A stretch of DNA of 64,000 bases. It comes from Hyphomicrobiales bacterium (GTDB lineage Bacteria > Pseudomonadota > Alphaproteobacteria > Rhizobiales > Rhizobiaceae). How positions within the stretch are numbered: the stretch's first letter is position 1; each line of letters starts with the position of its first letter. Below the pieces are notes generated by a model. The model had not been told where the DNA came from. It was given only the letters and a program-made list of their open reading frames with translations, and made no database searches. This document shows positions 56,205 to 64,000 of this stretch, piece by piece. A program made the translations under genes and the position numbers. Where the stretch lies: NCBI GenBank assembly GCA_900467185.1, contig UBPA01000017.1:1-64000 (forward strand), given 5' to 3'.

Positions 56205-56951
56205 TCAGCCGATCTGCATGAGAATCGGAAAGGTCTGCTGAAACCAGATGGAGACCGTGCTGACGAAGCCGAACAGGAAGGCAAGACCCGCGACGACGAG
56301 CAGGCCGCCCATAATTTTTTCCACAAGCCCGAGATGGCGGCGGAAGCGCGACAGGAATCCCATGAAGGCGCCCGAGAAAGCGGCCGCGATCCAGAACGGG
56401 ATGGCAAGACCGAGCGAATAGACCGCAAGAAGGACGGCGCCGTCCGACACCGTATCGCGCGCTGCCGCCACCCCGAGGATCGTACCGAGCACCGGGCCGA
56501 TGCAGGGTGTCCAGCCGAAGCCGAAGGCAAGGCCCATGATATAGGCGCCCGACAACGTCGCCGGCTTTCCTCCGCCCTGGAAGCGCGCCTCGCGCCCGAG
56601 CAGGCCGATGCGCAGCACGCCGAGGAAATGCAGCCCCATGATGATGACCACGATGCCGCCGATTCGCGACAGGACGTCCATATGCTGCCGCAGAAGAAGA
56701 CCGACCGACGAGGCGCCGATGCCGAGCGCGATGAAGACGGTGGAAAAGCCGAGCGTGAACAGAAGCGCCGACGGGAGCACCGCGCGCCGCGTTGCGACGG
56801 ACGCCGCACTATCGGCCCCCCGGAACTGATCCACGGAAACGCCCGCCATGTAACAGAGATAGGGCGGCACGAGGGGCAGCACGCAGGGCGACAGAAACGA
56901 CAGCGCCCCCGCGAGCACCGCGGTCCAGATCGAGATATCGGCGATCGACAA
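56205..56951 (-). CDS. ccdA: Cytochrome c biogenesis protein CcdA
   Basis: Inner-membrane thiol carrier that passes electrons from thioredoxin to periplasmic cytochrome c maturation. The 248-residue protein has six TM helices and the two redox cysteines in LSPCVLPLVPPYLCYMAG and GWTPCIGPVLG. I take a TTG at 56951 as start (AAGGA seven bases upstream), giving an SIADISIWTAVLAGALSFLSP start typical of the family; the open frame extends 24 more codons without family likeness. Confidence 0.9.
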   Translation of the reverse strand: MSIADISIWTAVLAGALSFLSPCVLPLVPPYLCYMAGVSVDQFRGADSAASVATRRAVLPSALLFTLGFSTVFIALGIGASSVGLLLRQHMDVLSRIGGIVVIIMGLHFLGVLRIGLLGREARFQGGGKPATLSGAYIMGLAFGFGWTPCIGPVLGTILGVAAARDTVSDGAVLLAVYSLGLAIPFWIAAAFSGAFMGFLSRFRRHLGLVEKIMGGLLVVAGLAFLFGFVSTVSIWFQQTFPILMQIG

Positions 56952-57176
56952 AACCAGTTCCTTCGAGACAATCTCGTGCGCATGGCAGCCCCACGGGGCG
57001 GATGACGGTGTTACCGCGCGCACGCCTCGCCAGCAATGGTGCCGGATGCCGCATCCCGCGCCACGGCCTGTCCATCCGCGTGAAATCGCGGATCCGCGGA
57101 TTTATGGGTTGACCGCAACCGCGCGCCTATGCATATCTCCGCCAACTTTCGCCGGCCGCCCAGGTGACCGGCGCGG

Positions 57177-57252
<76 letters not shown>

Positions 57253-57475
57253 CTCCCTTTTCAGACAGCTTTTCAGCATCGTGCCACGAGATGTTTTCTC
57301 GGGAACATTCCGTCGTTCGCATCGTTTCCGGGAAACCTAAATTACGGGAAGGACAAAGTCTCCGCAAAGCGCACCAATCAGGTGCGTCGGCTGTCAATGT
57401 CGCTTTATCGAGCGCGGAACGAAAACGCATGAACCTAGTTGAGGCAGCGGCAAGCGGCTGAGATGGGAGATGGCG

Positions 57476-57616
57476 ATGATCGAGACGTGGAAGCAACGCG
57501 CCCGGAAAGGTGCCAAGCCTGACGACTACAGCGCATTCATGGTTCGCGAGCTTCTCGTCTGGCTGGTCGGTGTCCCCGTTCCCATCGCAATGGTCATCGG
57601 GATGTTCGTTCTCTAA
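57476..57616 (+). CDS. Putative 46-residue membrane protein
   Basis: Short open frame starting MIETWKQRARKGAKPDDYSA, basic at the N-terminus, then one TM helix (ELLVWLVGVPVPIAMVIGMFVL, about residues 25-46, given here as its limits). GGGAGA lies at good spacing before the ATG at 57476. Codon use and the amphipathic start plus helix look real. No family is recognised. It lies 223 bases after tRNA-Lys and may have its own promoter. Confidence 0.55.
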   Translation: MIETWKQRARKGAKPDDYSAFMVRELLVWLVGVPVPIAMVIGMFVL

Positions 57617-57656
57617 GAAAGCCGCCGTCTCTGCCTGGCATAGAAACCGTCCGCGA

Positions 57657-57752
57657 TCAGACGGAGAGGGCCAATACGGCGAAGGTCAGGCCTGATATGG
57701 CGCAGAGCGCCGCAATGACGATCATCAACTCCTTCATCATGAATGTGTACAT
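57657..57752 (-). CDS. Putative 31-residue membrane peptide
   Basis: Begins MYTFMMKELMIVIAALCAIS and is almost entirely one hydrophobic helix. AAAGGG precedes the ATG at 57752 at about nine bases. Internal ATGs (codons 5 and 6) would give a 26-27 residue form. It resembles bacterial micro-membrane proteins in size, but short hydrophobic frames can arise by chance. Confidence 0.35.
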   Translation of the reverse strand: MYTFMMKELMIVIAALCAISGLTFAVLALSV

Positions 57753-58016
57753 GGCGCAGACCCTTTCTTTGCACCGATGTAAGATCGAACGGATGTAACG
57801 CAAGCGTCCGACGTGCAACACTTCGTGATATCCGAACGGCATCACAAGCCTTCCCCGAACGGTGGACAGCTTGCGGACAGTTTCTCCCGGCAGAATAGGA
57901 TCATCGCACGGACCCGGCTCACGGGTCGAAAACGTGCATGAGATCAATGTTCTGGAGCAAATCCCGCGACGCGCTGCGCCGATTGGATGGCTTCCATCGA
58001 CCGAGCGGACGCTGCC

Positions 58017-58154
58017 ATGATGAGACCCACTTCCCTGCCCCTCGGCATTATCCTGATCGCCTCCCTCGTCGCAACGGTCCTGACCATCGTTCTCGTTCCG
58101 CACCGGGGCACCGCAGCGCCCCGGGCGAGCATCGAGTCCCTTCAGCGCCTCTAG
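58017..58154 (+). CDS. Putative 45-residue membrane protein
   Basis: Begins MMRPTSLPLGIILIASLVAT, one TM helix of about 19 residues followed by HRGTAAPRASIESLQRL. The ribosome-binding site is weak (GAGCGGA). It is the third very small membrane frame between tRNA-Lys and the DUF4189 gene. Real status uncertain. Confidence 0.35.
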   Translation: MMRPTSLPLGIILIASLVATVLTIVLVPHRGTAAPRASIESLQRL

Positions 58155-58185
58155 GCGCCAAGCGAACCGGACACGTCTGTTCGGC

Positions 58186-58545
58186 CTACTGGCAATCCGA
58201 AACGACGATCTTGCAGTTCGGGCAGTCTTTCGTTGCCATCGTTTCGGCTGCCGTCTGGGTCGAGCCGTAACCGATGCCGTAATTGACGCGGTCGCCGGCG
58301 TAGGCGCCGCACTGTTCGAACCATACGGCAACCTTGCAGTCATCGTTTCCGGCCGACTTGCACTCGCGAACGGCGTTGCTTTCGGCTTCCTTGCGGGAAC
58401 TGCCCCAGCCCATTCCATAGCCGGCTTCGTCAGCCGCCAAGCCCTGCTCGTCGTTGACCGCGATGGCGCCGAAGGCGAAAGCCGAGCTGACCGGGCCGGC
58501 GAGAAGAATGGTCGTTGCAAAGGCGATACGCAGTAAGGTTTTCAT
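58186..58545 (-). CDS. DUF4189 domain secreted protein
   Basis: A 119-residue exported protein: signal peptide of about 24 residues ending SAFA, then a DUF4189-type domain with FGAIAVNDEQGLAADEAGYG, SSRKEAESNAVRECKSAG and a cysteine-rich end CKVAVWFEQCGAYA and CPNCKIVVSDCQ. The six cysteines suggest disulfides in the periplasm. The family is uncharacterised; some members occur beside cell-envelope genes. It stands alone here. Confidence 0.82.
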   Translation of the reverse strand: MKTLLRIAFATTILLAGPVSSAFAFGAIAVNDEQGLAADEAGYGMGWGSSRKEAESNAVRECKSAGNDDCKVAVWFEQCGAYAGDRVNYGIGYGSTQTAAETMATKDCPNCKIVVSDCQ

Positions 58546-58808
58546 GAAATCTCCCCCAAGATCGGATGTCCCGATTGTCCTCTGGCGTCGCTGCCGGAAT
58601 GGCAGAGGCCCCGGAGAAGATTGCTACCGGACACGACGCGACGCGACAATATCGGCAAGGCTCTCGCCGGCTCTTTAATATGGAGCATAGCTAATGCGCA
58701 TGGTGAACGACGGCGTCACTGCTCCCTGCAGCCTATGCGCGCGGCCGGTTGGTGGAGAAAAAACCGCAGGTTACCTAAAACACCATCGTCACAATCAGGG
58801 AGATGACG

Positions 58809-58988
58809 ATGGCGGAATGCGAGGATAGCAACGGAGACAAGTGGGAAATTTACGCCTCGAATGGCTGGCGTTGGCGCCGCACGGCGAGCAATGGCGTCAT
58901 CGTCGGCGCATCGACGGAAGGCTACGTCAACAAATCGGATTGCGTCGCGAACGCCCGGCGTCACGGTATGAAATGCACGCCGGTCTGA
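58809..58988 (+). CDS. DUF1508 (YegP-like) small protein
   Basis: A 59-residue cytoplasmic protein with the DUF1508 pattern: KWEIYASNGWRWRRTASNGV (aromatic and basic core), GEGYxxKxDC-like STEGYVNKSDCVANAR. YegP of E. coli is a two-repeat relative of unknown function; here there is one repeat. AGGGAG six bases before the ATG at 58809 favours it over the ATG at 58803. It converges on the L,D-transpeptidase gene. Confidence 0.78.
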   Translation: MAECEDSNGDKWEIYASNGWRWRRTASNGVIVGASTEGYVNKSDCVANARRHGMKCTPV

Positions 58989-59030
58989 TCGTGACGCGGG
59001 AACGGTCGGCGCGCCTGTGCCGGCCGGCCC

Positions 59031-60059
59031 CTATTTCCCGGCAAACGGATCCGCGAGAGCCGCGTCCGGCCGGCTGATCGGGTATTTCGTACCGGATACC
59101 TTGGCCGCCATGCCCTTGGCGCCCGTCTGCTTCAGAAGCGTGCGGAAAACAGGATGCATGCCGCCGTCGACATAGGCGCTCATGGACGCGGCGACCGGCA
59201 CCGGTCCGCCGATCAGCGCATCGATCGCGCGGCTCTCCTCCGCGATCTTGGCCAGTGCCTGCGGCTCGATGCCGGGCGAGGCCTCGGGGCATGGCGCCAG
59301 CGGGTCGGTCGGCTCGCCGTTCAGGAAGGTCTTGTCGAAAACGTAGCGCCCGCCGCAGGCAGAGACTTTCGGCTGGCGACGGGTGATATCGAACGCATCG
59401 TACCCCTCTTTCAGCACCCGCCAGAAAGCGAGATTCGGATCGCCGCGATGGGCCGCCATGTTTTCGCCCGTCATGCGGAAGGGGTAGGCCTGCACCTGGA
59501 AACTCGCCTGCCCGCCCTCGAGCGCCCGCGCGACGATCGCGTAGATTTCGCCCACACCCTGGTCTGTCATGGCATAGCAGCCCGACGACGAGCAGGCGCC
59601 ATGCACCATCAGCGCTTCGCCCGTGTAGCCGAGCGCGCTTTCCAGCCGGTTGGGATAGCCAAGGTTGAACGACACGTAGAACTGGGAGTTTGGGTTCAGC
59701 ATGCCCTTGGTGACATGGTAGAAGCCTTCCGGCGCATGCCGGTCGCCCGACTTCCGCTTCGGCCCGAGATCGCCCGACCAGCGGCAGATCGGATAGGTCT
59801 TCAGCAGAGCGTACTTGCCGCTCCGGTCGATCTTCCAAATCTCCAGCTCGCTTTCCTGCTTGAAGATGCGCACGAGCACCGGGCTTTCCGCCTTCATGCC
59901 CTTGCGCGTCATCTCGGCCACCATCTTCGACGACAGCTTCGGCGGCGCCTCCGTCATGTCGAGCGCCATGCAGCCGCTGAGCGCCATGCCGAGCGCGGCA
60001 ATAGCGGCAGTCTGGACGCAGGCCTTGCGAAGGGCTTTCAGGCTTGAAAATGCTGGCAT
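59031..60059 (-). CDS. L,D-transpeptidase family lipoprotein (YafK-like)
   Basis: Envelope enzyme of the YkuD fold. The 342-residue protein has a lipoprotein signal with lipobox LSGC near residue 30, then the catalytic motif HGACSSSGCYAMTD (His, then catalytic Cys in SSGC) near 155-168, matching YafK/DpaA proteins. In E. coli the YafK relative detaches Braun's lipoprotein from peptidoglycan. Whether this one ligates or hydrolyses is unknown. GAGG six bases before the ATG at 60059 decides the start over 60077. Confidence 0.9.
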   Translation of the reverse strand: MPAFSSLKALRKACVQTAAIAALGMALSGCMALDMTEAPPKLSSKMVAEMTRKGMKAESPVLVRIFKQESELEIWKIDRSGKYALLKTYPICRWSGDLGPKRKSGDRHAPEGFYHVTKGMLNPNSQFYVSFNLGYPNRLESALGYTGEALMVHGACSSSGCYAMTDQGVGEIYAIVARALEGGQASFQVQAYPFRMTGENMAAHRGDPNLAFWRVLKEGYDAFDITRRQPKVSACGGRYVFDKTFLNGEPTDPLAPCPEASPGIEPQALAKIAEESRAIDALIGGPVPVAASMSAYVDGGMHPVFRTLLKQTGAKGMAAKVSGTKYPISRPDAALADPFAGK

Positions 60060-60236
60060 GCGGCCTCTATCGATCACAATCGCGACGAAGTTGTGTCGCA
60101 GCGGCGCGTGAAGCGCACCGCTAACACACTCGCCTTACATGGTTAATCTTTCCTGAACCCCGCGTGCAACGGCAAGCGCGCCAGAAAAGCCAACTTAGGG
60201 CCTACACAATGCTGCAGCGCACCCTAACCTCTTCGC

Positions 60237-61355
60237 ATGAGCGATATGATCACATGGCTGGACCAATCCCTGCGCTGGGTGCCTGCATGGGCCGTCAGCG
60301 TCGTTCTTCTTGCGCTGCTGTTCGGCATCGGCATCTTCGTCCACAGGATCCTGTTCGAGATCGCAACGCGGATTGCCGCGAAGTACGATCTGTTCTGGCG
60401 GTCGCTCGTGGCTCGCTCGGAGCGTCCGACCCGGCTGGTCGCCATCATGATCGCCCTGTCCTTCGGTGTCTCCATCGCGCCGCTGACGTCGTCTCAGGCG
60501 GAGACCCTGCATCATATCCTGCTGCTCGGCTTCATCCTCGTCTTCGCGTGGATCGCCAAGGTGACGTTGCACATCTGGACGACGGTCTATCTGCGGCGCT
60601 TCAAGCTGGATGCGGAAGACAACCTTCTGGCCCGCAAGCACGTCACCCAATCGCGGATCATGGAGCGCATCGCCGGCTTCGTCATCATCATCCTCGGCGT
60701 TGCCGCCTGCCTGATGACCTTTCCGGCCGTTCAGCAATACGGTGTCAGCCTTCTCGCCTCCGCCGGCGTTGCGGGCATCGTGCTCGGCCTCGCGCTCCAG
60801 CCGGTCCTCAAGAACCTGTTTGCCGGTATCCAGCTCGCCATCACCCAACCCATCCGGCTGGACGATGCGCTGCTGATCGAAGGCGAGTGGGGGAATGTGG
60901 AGGAGATCACCGCGACCTATGTCGTCGTCAAGATCTGGGACTGGCGCCGTCTCGTCCTGCCGCTCAGCTACTTCATCGAGAAGCCGTTCCAGAACTGGAC
61001 GCGCGAGACCGCTGCCCTGATCGGCACCGTGATGATCTATCTCGATTACAGCGTACCCGTCGATGCCGTGCGCAAGGAGGCCGAAAAGATCGCCGCGGCG
61101 TCTCCGCTCTGGGATGGGCAGGTCATCAACATCGCGGTGACGGACCTGAAGCCCGAAACGGTGGAGATCCGCATTCTCTGCTCCGCGTCGAACGCCGCAC
61201 GCGCCTTCGACCTGCGCTGCGAGATGCGCGAGAAGATCATCGGCTTCATCGCGCAGACCTATCCCACAGCCCTTCCCCACCTGCGCGCGGAACTCAAGAC
61301 GGCAGATGCCGTCGGCAATATCGCCGTCACGACTCCCATGCGCGCACAGGCCTGA
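60237..61355 (+). CDS. Small-conductance mechanosensitive channel (MscS family)
   Basis: Inner-membrane channel that opens under tension. The 372-residue protein has four or five N-terminal TM helices, the TM3/pore motif SLLASAGVAGIVLGLALQPVLKNLFAGIQLA in parts (LLASAGVAGIVLGLALQ near 175), and the cytoplasmic MscS beta and C-terminal domains (GEWGNVEEITATYVVVKIWDWRRLVLP). It is larger than E. coli MscS, with extra N-terminal helices. It diverges from the L,D-transpeptidase gene. Confidence 0.93.
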   Translation: MSDMITWLDQSLRWVPAWAVSVVLLALLFGIGIFVHRILFEIATRIAAKYDLFWRSLVARSERPTRLVAIMIALSFGVSIAPLTSSQAETLHHILLLGFILVFAWIAKVTLHIWTTVYLRRFKLDAEDNLLARKHVTQSRIMERIAGFVIIILGVAACLMTFPAVQQYGVSLLASAGVAGIVLGLALQPVLKNLFAGIQLAITQPIRLDDALLIEGEWGNVEEITATYVVVKIWDWRRLVLPLSYFIEKPFQNWTRETAALIGTVMIYLDYSVPVDAVRKEAEKIAAASPLWDGQVINIAVTDLKPETVEIRILCSASNAARAFDLRCEMREKIIGFIAQTYPTALPHLRAELKTADAVGNIAVTTPMRAQA

Positions 61356-61364
61356 GATGGCGAC

Positions 61365-61853
61365 TTACTGTCCGGCGAGCGTGCCCACCGGCAGATCGAA
61401 GGCAATCTTTCCTGCGGTTTTGAAGGTCAGCGTCAGCGGGATCGTGTCGCCTTGGCGAAATGGCTTTGCAACATCCATGAACATCAGGTGCAGCCCACCG
61501 CCGGCGAGCGTCACCGTTTGCCCCGCCGGCACCGGAATGCCGTCGAGCTTGCGCATCCTCATCACGTCGTTGTCCATCGTCATCTCGTGCAGTTCGACAC
61601 GGCCGGCAACAGGACTTTCCACCCCGACAAGCCTGTCGTCGGACGGGCCCGCATTGACGATCGTCAGCCCCCCGCCCCCGACCTTCGCACCGGGCGGCAT
61701 CGGCTTGGCGGTGCCACCGGAGATCGTCAGCACGCCCGCAACCACCTGTCCACCGCTCTTGACGGTTTCAGCCGATACGGCCGGCATGGCGGCAAGCACC
61801 AAAGGCAGCGCCATCGACAGAGCGACAATGAGGAAGGTCTTGGCCAAAGGCAT
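61365..61853 (-). CDS. Periplasmic copper chaperone, PCu(A)C family
   Basis: Copper(I)-binding exported protein that can supply cytochrome oxidase. The 162-residue protein has a signal peptide ending VSAET and the copper motif with HEMTMDNDVMRM, then GGLHLMFMDVAKPF, matching H-M-(x10)-M-(x21)-H-x-M. All four ligands are present. It stands alone between mscS and the gcv operon; no cox or senC gene adjoins. Confidence 0.9.
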   Translation of the reverse strand: MPLAKTFLIVALSMALPLVLAAMPAVSAETVKSGGQVVAGVLTISGGTAKPMPPGAKVGGGGLTIVNAGPSDDRLVGVESPVAGRVELHEMTMDNDVMRMRKLDGIPVPAGQTVTLAGGGLHLMFMDVAKPFRQGDTIPLTLTFKTAGKIAFDLPVGTLAGQ

Positions 61854-62057
61854 GTCGTCGTCTCCACGCGCGTCCGCGCGATAGCAAATGATCCGACGAC
61901 ATTGCTATCGCGAGCCCGGGATAAAGCAAAGCCGGAAACGGGCATGTCCGCGCGTCGGCATGCTTTCCGCACCATGCCAGCGGCGACGAAAATCTTGGCC
62001 GTTGCGACATTTTCCGCTTGCCAAGGATGCCCGATCCTTCTTATCTGAACCCGATCT

Positions 62058-62210
62058 TGTTGGGAGAATCCAGCTTCGAGCTGGTGCCGAAGGAGCAACC
62101 GCCCCGGAAACTCTCAGGCCCACGAACCAGCAGGATGCCGGCAGGACTCTGGAGAGAAGCATTTCGCTCGCCGAAGGGATAACAATCTCAGGCACAGGAA
62201 CAGAGGGGGC
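62058..62210 (+). promoter_or_regulatory. Tandem glycine riboswitch upstream of gcvTHP
   Basis: Two adjacent glycine aptamers. The first holds GGGAGA (62062-62067), GCCGAAGGAGCAA (62086-62098) and AACTCTCAGG (about 62109-62118); the second holds GGACTCTGGAGAGA (about 62144-62157), CGCCGAAGGG (62169-62178) and ATCTCAGG (62185-62192), closing with ACAGAGGGGG near 62200-62209. These conserved blocks match the glycine riboswitch of rhizobial gcvT leaders. It should turn on the glycine cleavage genes when glycine is high. Confidence 0.93.
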
Positions 62211-62280
62211 TCATTCGACGGCACGACTCCGTGCGCGTTGACACGAGCCGGCGCGCATGGCGCCAACCTGGAGACCGGAT

Positions 62281-63435
62281 TTGGACGATCACACAGCCTT
62301 GAACGATGCCCCGCTGAAGCAGACGCCGCTGCACGCCCTGCATGTCGCGCTCGGCGCCCGCATGGTGCCCTTTGCCGGCTACGACATGCCGGTTCAGTAC
62401 CCCGCCGGCGTCCTGAAGGAGCATTTGCATACCCGCGACGCTGCCGGCCTCTTCGACGTGTCCCACATGGGCCAGGTCGAGCTGCGCGCGGCATCCGGCA
62501 CGCTGGAAGACGCGGCTCTGGCGCTCGAAAGCCTCGTGCCCGTCGATGTGCTCGGCATCGCCGAAGGCCGCCAGCGTTATGCTCTTTTCACCGACGAGAC
62601 CGGCGGCATCCTCGACGACCTGATGATCGCGCGGCTGCCCGGCCGGTTCCTGATCGTGGTCAATGCGGCCTGCAAGCACGCCGATTTCGCGCACCTGAAG
62701 GCGCATCTGGGCGACCGGTTCGAACTGACCCTGCTCGAGGACCGGGCGCTGCTGGCCTTGCAGGGTCCGCGCGCGGAAGGCGTTCTGGCCGAGCTCTGGG
62801 GCGATGTCGCCGCCATGCGCTTCATGGATGTCGCCGAAGCCGCGATCCACGACGTTCCCTGCATCATTTCCCGCTCCGGCTACACCGGCGAGGACGGTTT
62901 CGAGATCTCCGTTCCCGCCGACAAGGCCGAGGATATCGCCCGGCGCCTGCTCGATCATCCCGATGTGCTGCCGATCGGCCTCGGCGCGCGGGACTCGCTG
63001 CGGCTAGAAGCCGGCCTCTGCCTCTATGGCAACGACATCGACACGACCACCTGCCCCATCGAGGCGGCGCTCGATTGGGCGATCCAGAAATCCCGTCGCA
63101 CGGGCGGCGCCCGAAGCGGCGGCTTTCCGGGCGCGGGCGCCATTCTGGACGCCCAGACGAACGGCACGGCGATCCGCCGCGTCGGCCTGAAACCGGACGG
63201 CAAGGCCCCGGTGCGCGGAGGTGCGACGCTCTATTCGGACGCGACCGGCACCACCGAAATCGGAAAGGTCACGTCGGGCGGCTTCGGCCCCACCGTCGGC
63301 CACCCCGTTGCCATGGGCTATGTCGATACCCCGCTCGCGACGCCCGGCACCACCGTGTTTGCGGAACTGCGCGGCAAATATCTGCCGATGACGGTTTCCG
63401 CACTTCCCTTCATCACCCCCACCTACAAGCGCTGA
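62281..63435 (+). CDS. gcvT: Glycine cleavage system aminomethyltransferase (T protein)
   Basis: Transfers the aminomethyl carbon to tetrahydrofolate. The 384-residue protein begins MDDHTALNDAPLKQTPLHAL by my start and shows MVPFAGYDMPVQY, LFDVSHMGQVEL, the catalytic-region GARDSLRLEAGLCLYGND and the C-terminal GKVTSGGFGPTVGHPVAMGYV. GGAG seven bases before a TTG at 62281 supports it; an ATG at 62257 with a weak Shine-Dalgarno sequence would add eight residues. It follows the glycine riboswitch and precedes gcvH by 15 bases. Confidence 0.94.
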   Translation: MDDHTALNDAPLKQTPLHALHVALGARMVPFAGYDMPVQYPAGVLKEHLHTRDAAGLFDVSHMGQVELRAASGTLEDAALALESLVPVDVLGIAEGRQRYALFTDETGGILDDLMIARLPGRFLIVVNAACKHADFAHLKAHLGDRFELTLLEDRALLALQGPRAEGVLAELWGDVAAMRFMDVAEAAIHDVPCIISRSGYTGEDGFEISVPADKAEDIARRLLDHPDVLPIGLGARDSLRLEAGLCLYGNDIDTTTCPIEAALDWAIQKSRRTGGARSGGFPGAGAILDAQTNGTAIRRVGLKPDGKAPVRGGATLYSDATGTTEIGKVTSGGFGPTVGHPVAMGYVDTPLATPGTTVFAELRGKYLPMTVSALPFITPTYKR

Positions 63436-63450
63436 TCAGGAGCCGATCCC

Positions 63451-63813
63451 ATGCTGAAATTTACCGACGAACATGAGTGGCTGCAGATCGACGGCGACGT
63501 CGCGACTGTCGGCATCACCAAGCACGCTGCCGACCAGCTCGGCGACCTCGTTTTCGTGGAACTGCCCGAAACCGGCACGGCCCTCACCAAGGGCGAGAGC
63601 GCCGCGACCGTCGAATCCGTCAAGGCTGCCTCCGACGTCTATTGTCCGCTGGACGGCGAGATTGTCGAAACCAACCCGGCCATTGTTGAAGACCCCGCGC
63701 TTGTCAATGGCGACCCGCAGGGTGCCGGCTGGTTCTTCAAGCTGAAACTCTCCGACCCCTCCGCTGCCAATGCGCTGCTGGACGAGGACGCCTACAAGGA
63801 GCTGATCGCCTGA
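63451..63813 (+). CDS. gcvH: Glycine cleavage system H protein
   Basis: Lipoyl carrier that shuttles the aminomethyl group. The 120-residue protein has the lipoyl-lysine motif ESVKAAS with Lys58 and the family start [20 protein letters not shown]. Its stop overlaps the gcvP start (TGATG). Confidence 0.97.
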   Translation: MLKFTDEHEWLQIDGDVATVGITKHAADQLGDLVFVELPETGTALTKGESAATVESVKAASDVYCPLDGEIVETNPAIVEDPALVNGDPQGAGWFFKLKLSDPSAANALLDEDAYKELIA

Positions 63814-64000
63814 TGACGACGCCTGTGACAACGCCGGCCGATTTCACCTTCACGGATTATCAGCCGTACGACTTCGCCAACCGCCGCCATATCGGCCCCT
63901 CGCCGTCCGAAATGGACGCGATGCTGAAGGTGATCGGCTATCCCACGCTGGATGCCCTCATCGACGATACGGTTCCGGCGACCATCCGCCAGAAGACGCC
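63813..64000 (+). CDS. gcvP: Glycine dehydrogenase (P protein), N-terminal part
   Basis: PLP enzyme that decarboxylates glycine; only the first 62 codons are in the window. The start [20 protein letters not shown] leads into [31 protein letters not shown], the conserved HIGP motif region of GcvP. The frame is open to the window edge. It overlaps gcvH by one base, completing gcvTHP. Confidence 0.93.
   Translation, partial: MTTPVTTPADFTFTDYQPYDFANRRHIGPSPSEMDAMLKVIGYPTLDALIDDTVPATIRQKT

Overview
The window is GC-rich bacterial chromosome with dense, mostly housekeeping genes. Family content and gene order point to an alphaproteobacterium of the Hyphomicrobiales (Rhizobiales), probably Rhizobiaceae or a close family. 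The reasons are phosphatidylcholine synthase, an IalB-type protein, HspQ, a rlpA-dac-tmk-holB-metG-tatD block, trpD-trpC-moaC-moeA, glnB-glnA, recG facing sdhE-mfd, GTTC-N7-GTTC SOS boxes and a tandem glycine riboswitch before gcvTHP. No species can be named from the sequence alone.

Layout. 0-9.5 kb: a long-type purC, then a minus-strand block for cell-wall and replication work (rlpA, a D-Ala-D-Ala carboxypeptidase-like protein, tmk, holB, metG, tatD, a metallo-beta-lactamase-fold hydrolase) with a MazG-like gene inserted on the plus strand. 9.5-12 kb: tRNA-Ser, tRNA-Cys, a gene-poor stretch and several small secreted or membrane proteins. 12-17 kb: a DNA-damage cluster (lexA, ssb, uvrA) with SOS boxes before lexA and between ssb and uvrA. 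17.8-22 kb: NAD(P)HX repair enzyme, then glnB-glnA behind a sigma-54-like promoter, hspQ and two clear terminators. 22-26.4 kb: ialB, an orphan oligopeptide-binding protein, a DsbA-family oxidoreductase and a frameshifted small membrane protein. 26.5-33 kb: mfd-sdhE diverging from recG, then a DUF502 protein. 33-37 kb: glmS and glmU. 37-44.5 kb: a polytopic membrane protein, ppiD, trpD, trpC, moaC, moeA and a 48-residue membrane protein. 44.7-52 kb: a CorC-type protein, a GntR regulator and a complete BMP-type (probably nucleoside) ABC transporter. 52-57 kb: quinone oxidoreductase, pcs, a UbiH-like monooxygenase, an AEC transporter and ccdA. 57-62 kb: tRNA-Lys, a run of very small proteins, an L,D-transpeptidase lipoprotein, an MscS channel and a PCuAC copper chaperone. 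62-64 kb: glycine riboswitch, gcvT, gcvH and the start of gcvP, which runs off the window.

I see no prophage, transposon, CRISPR array or obvious defence island, and nothing that amounts to a clearly new system. The points most worth a second look are the one-base frameshift in an A6 run of a small membrane protein, the carboxypeptidase-like protein whose second and third active-site motifs deviate, the separation of lexA from moeA and its place beside uvrA/ssb, the cluster of unannotated 31-46 residue membrane peptides beside tRNA-Lys, and a perfect CtrA-type site followed by a terminator with no protein gene between them.
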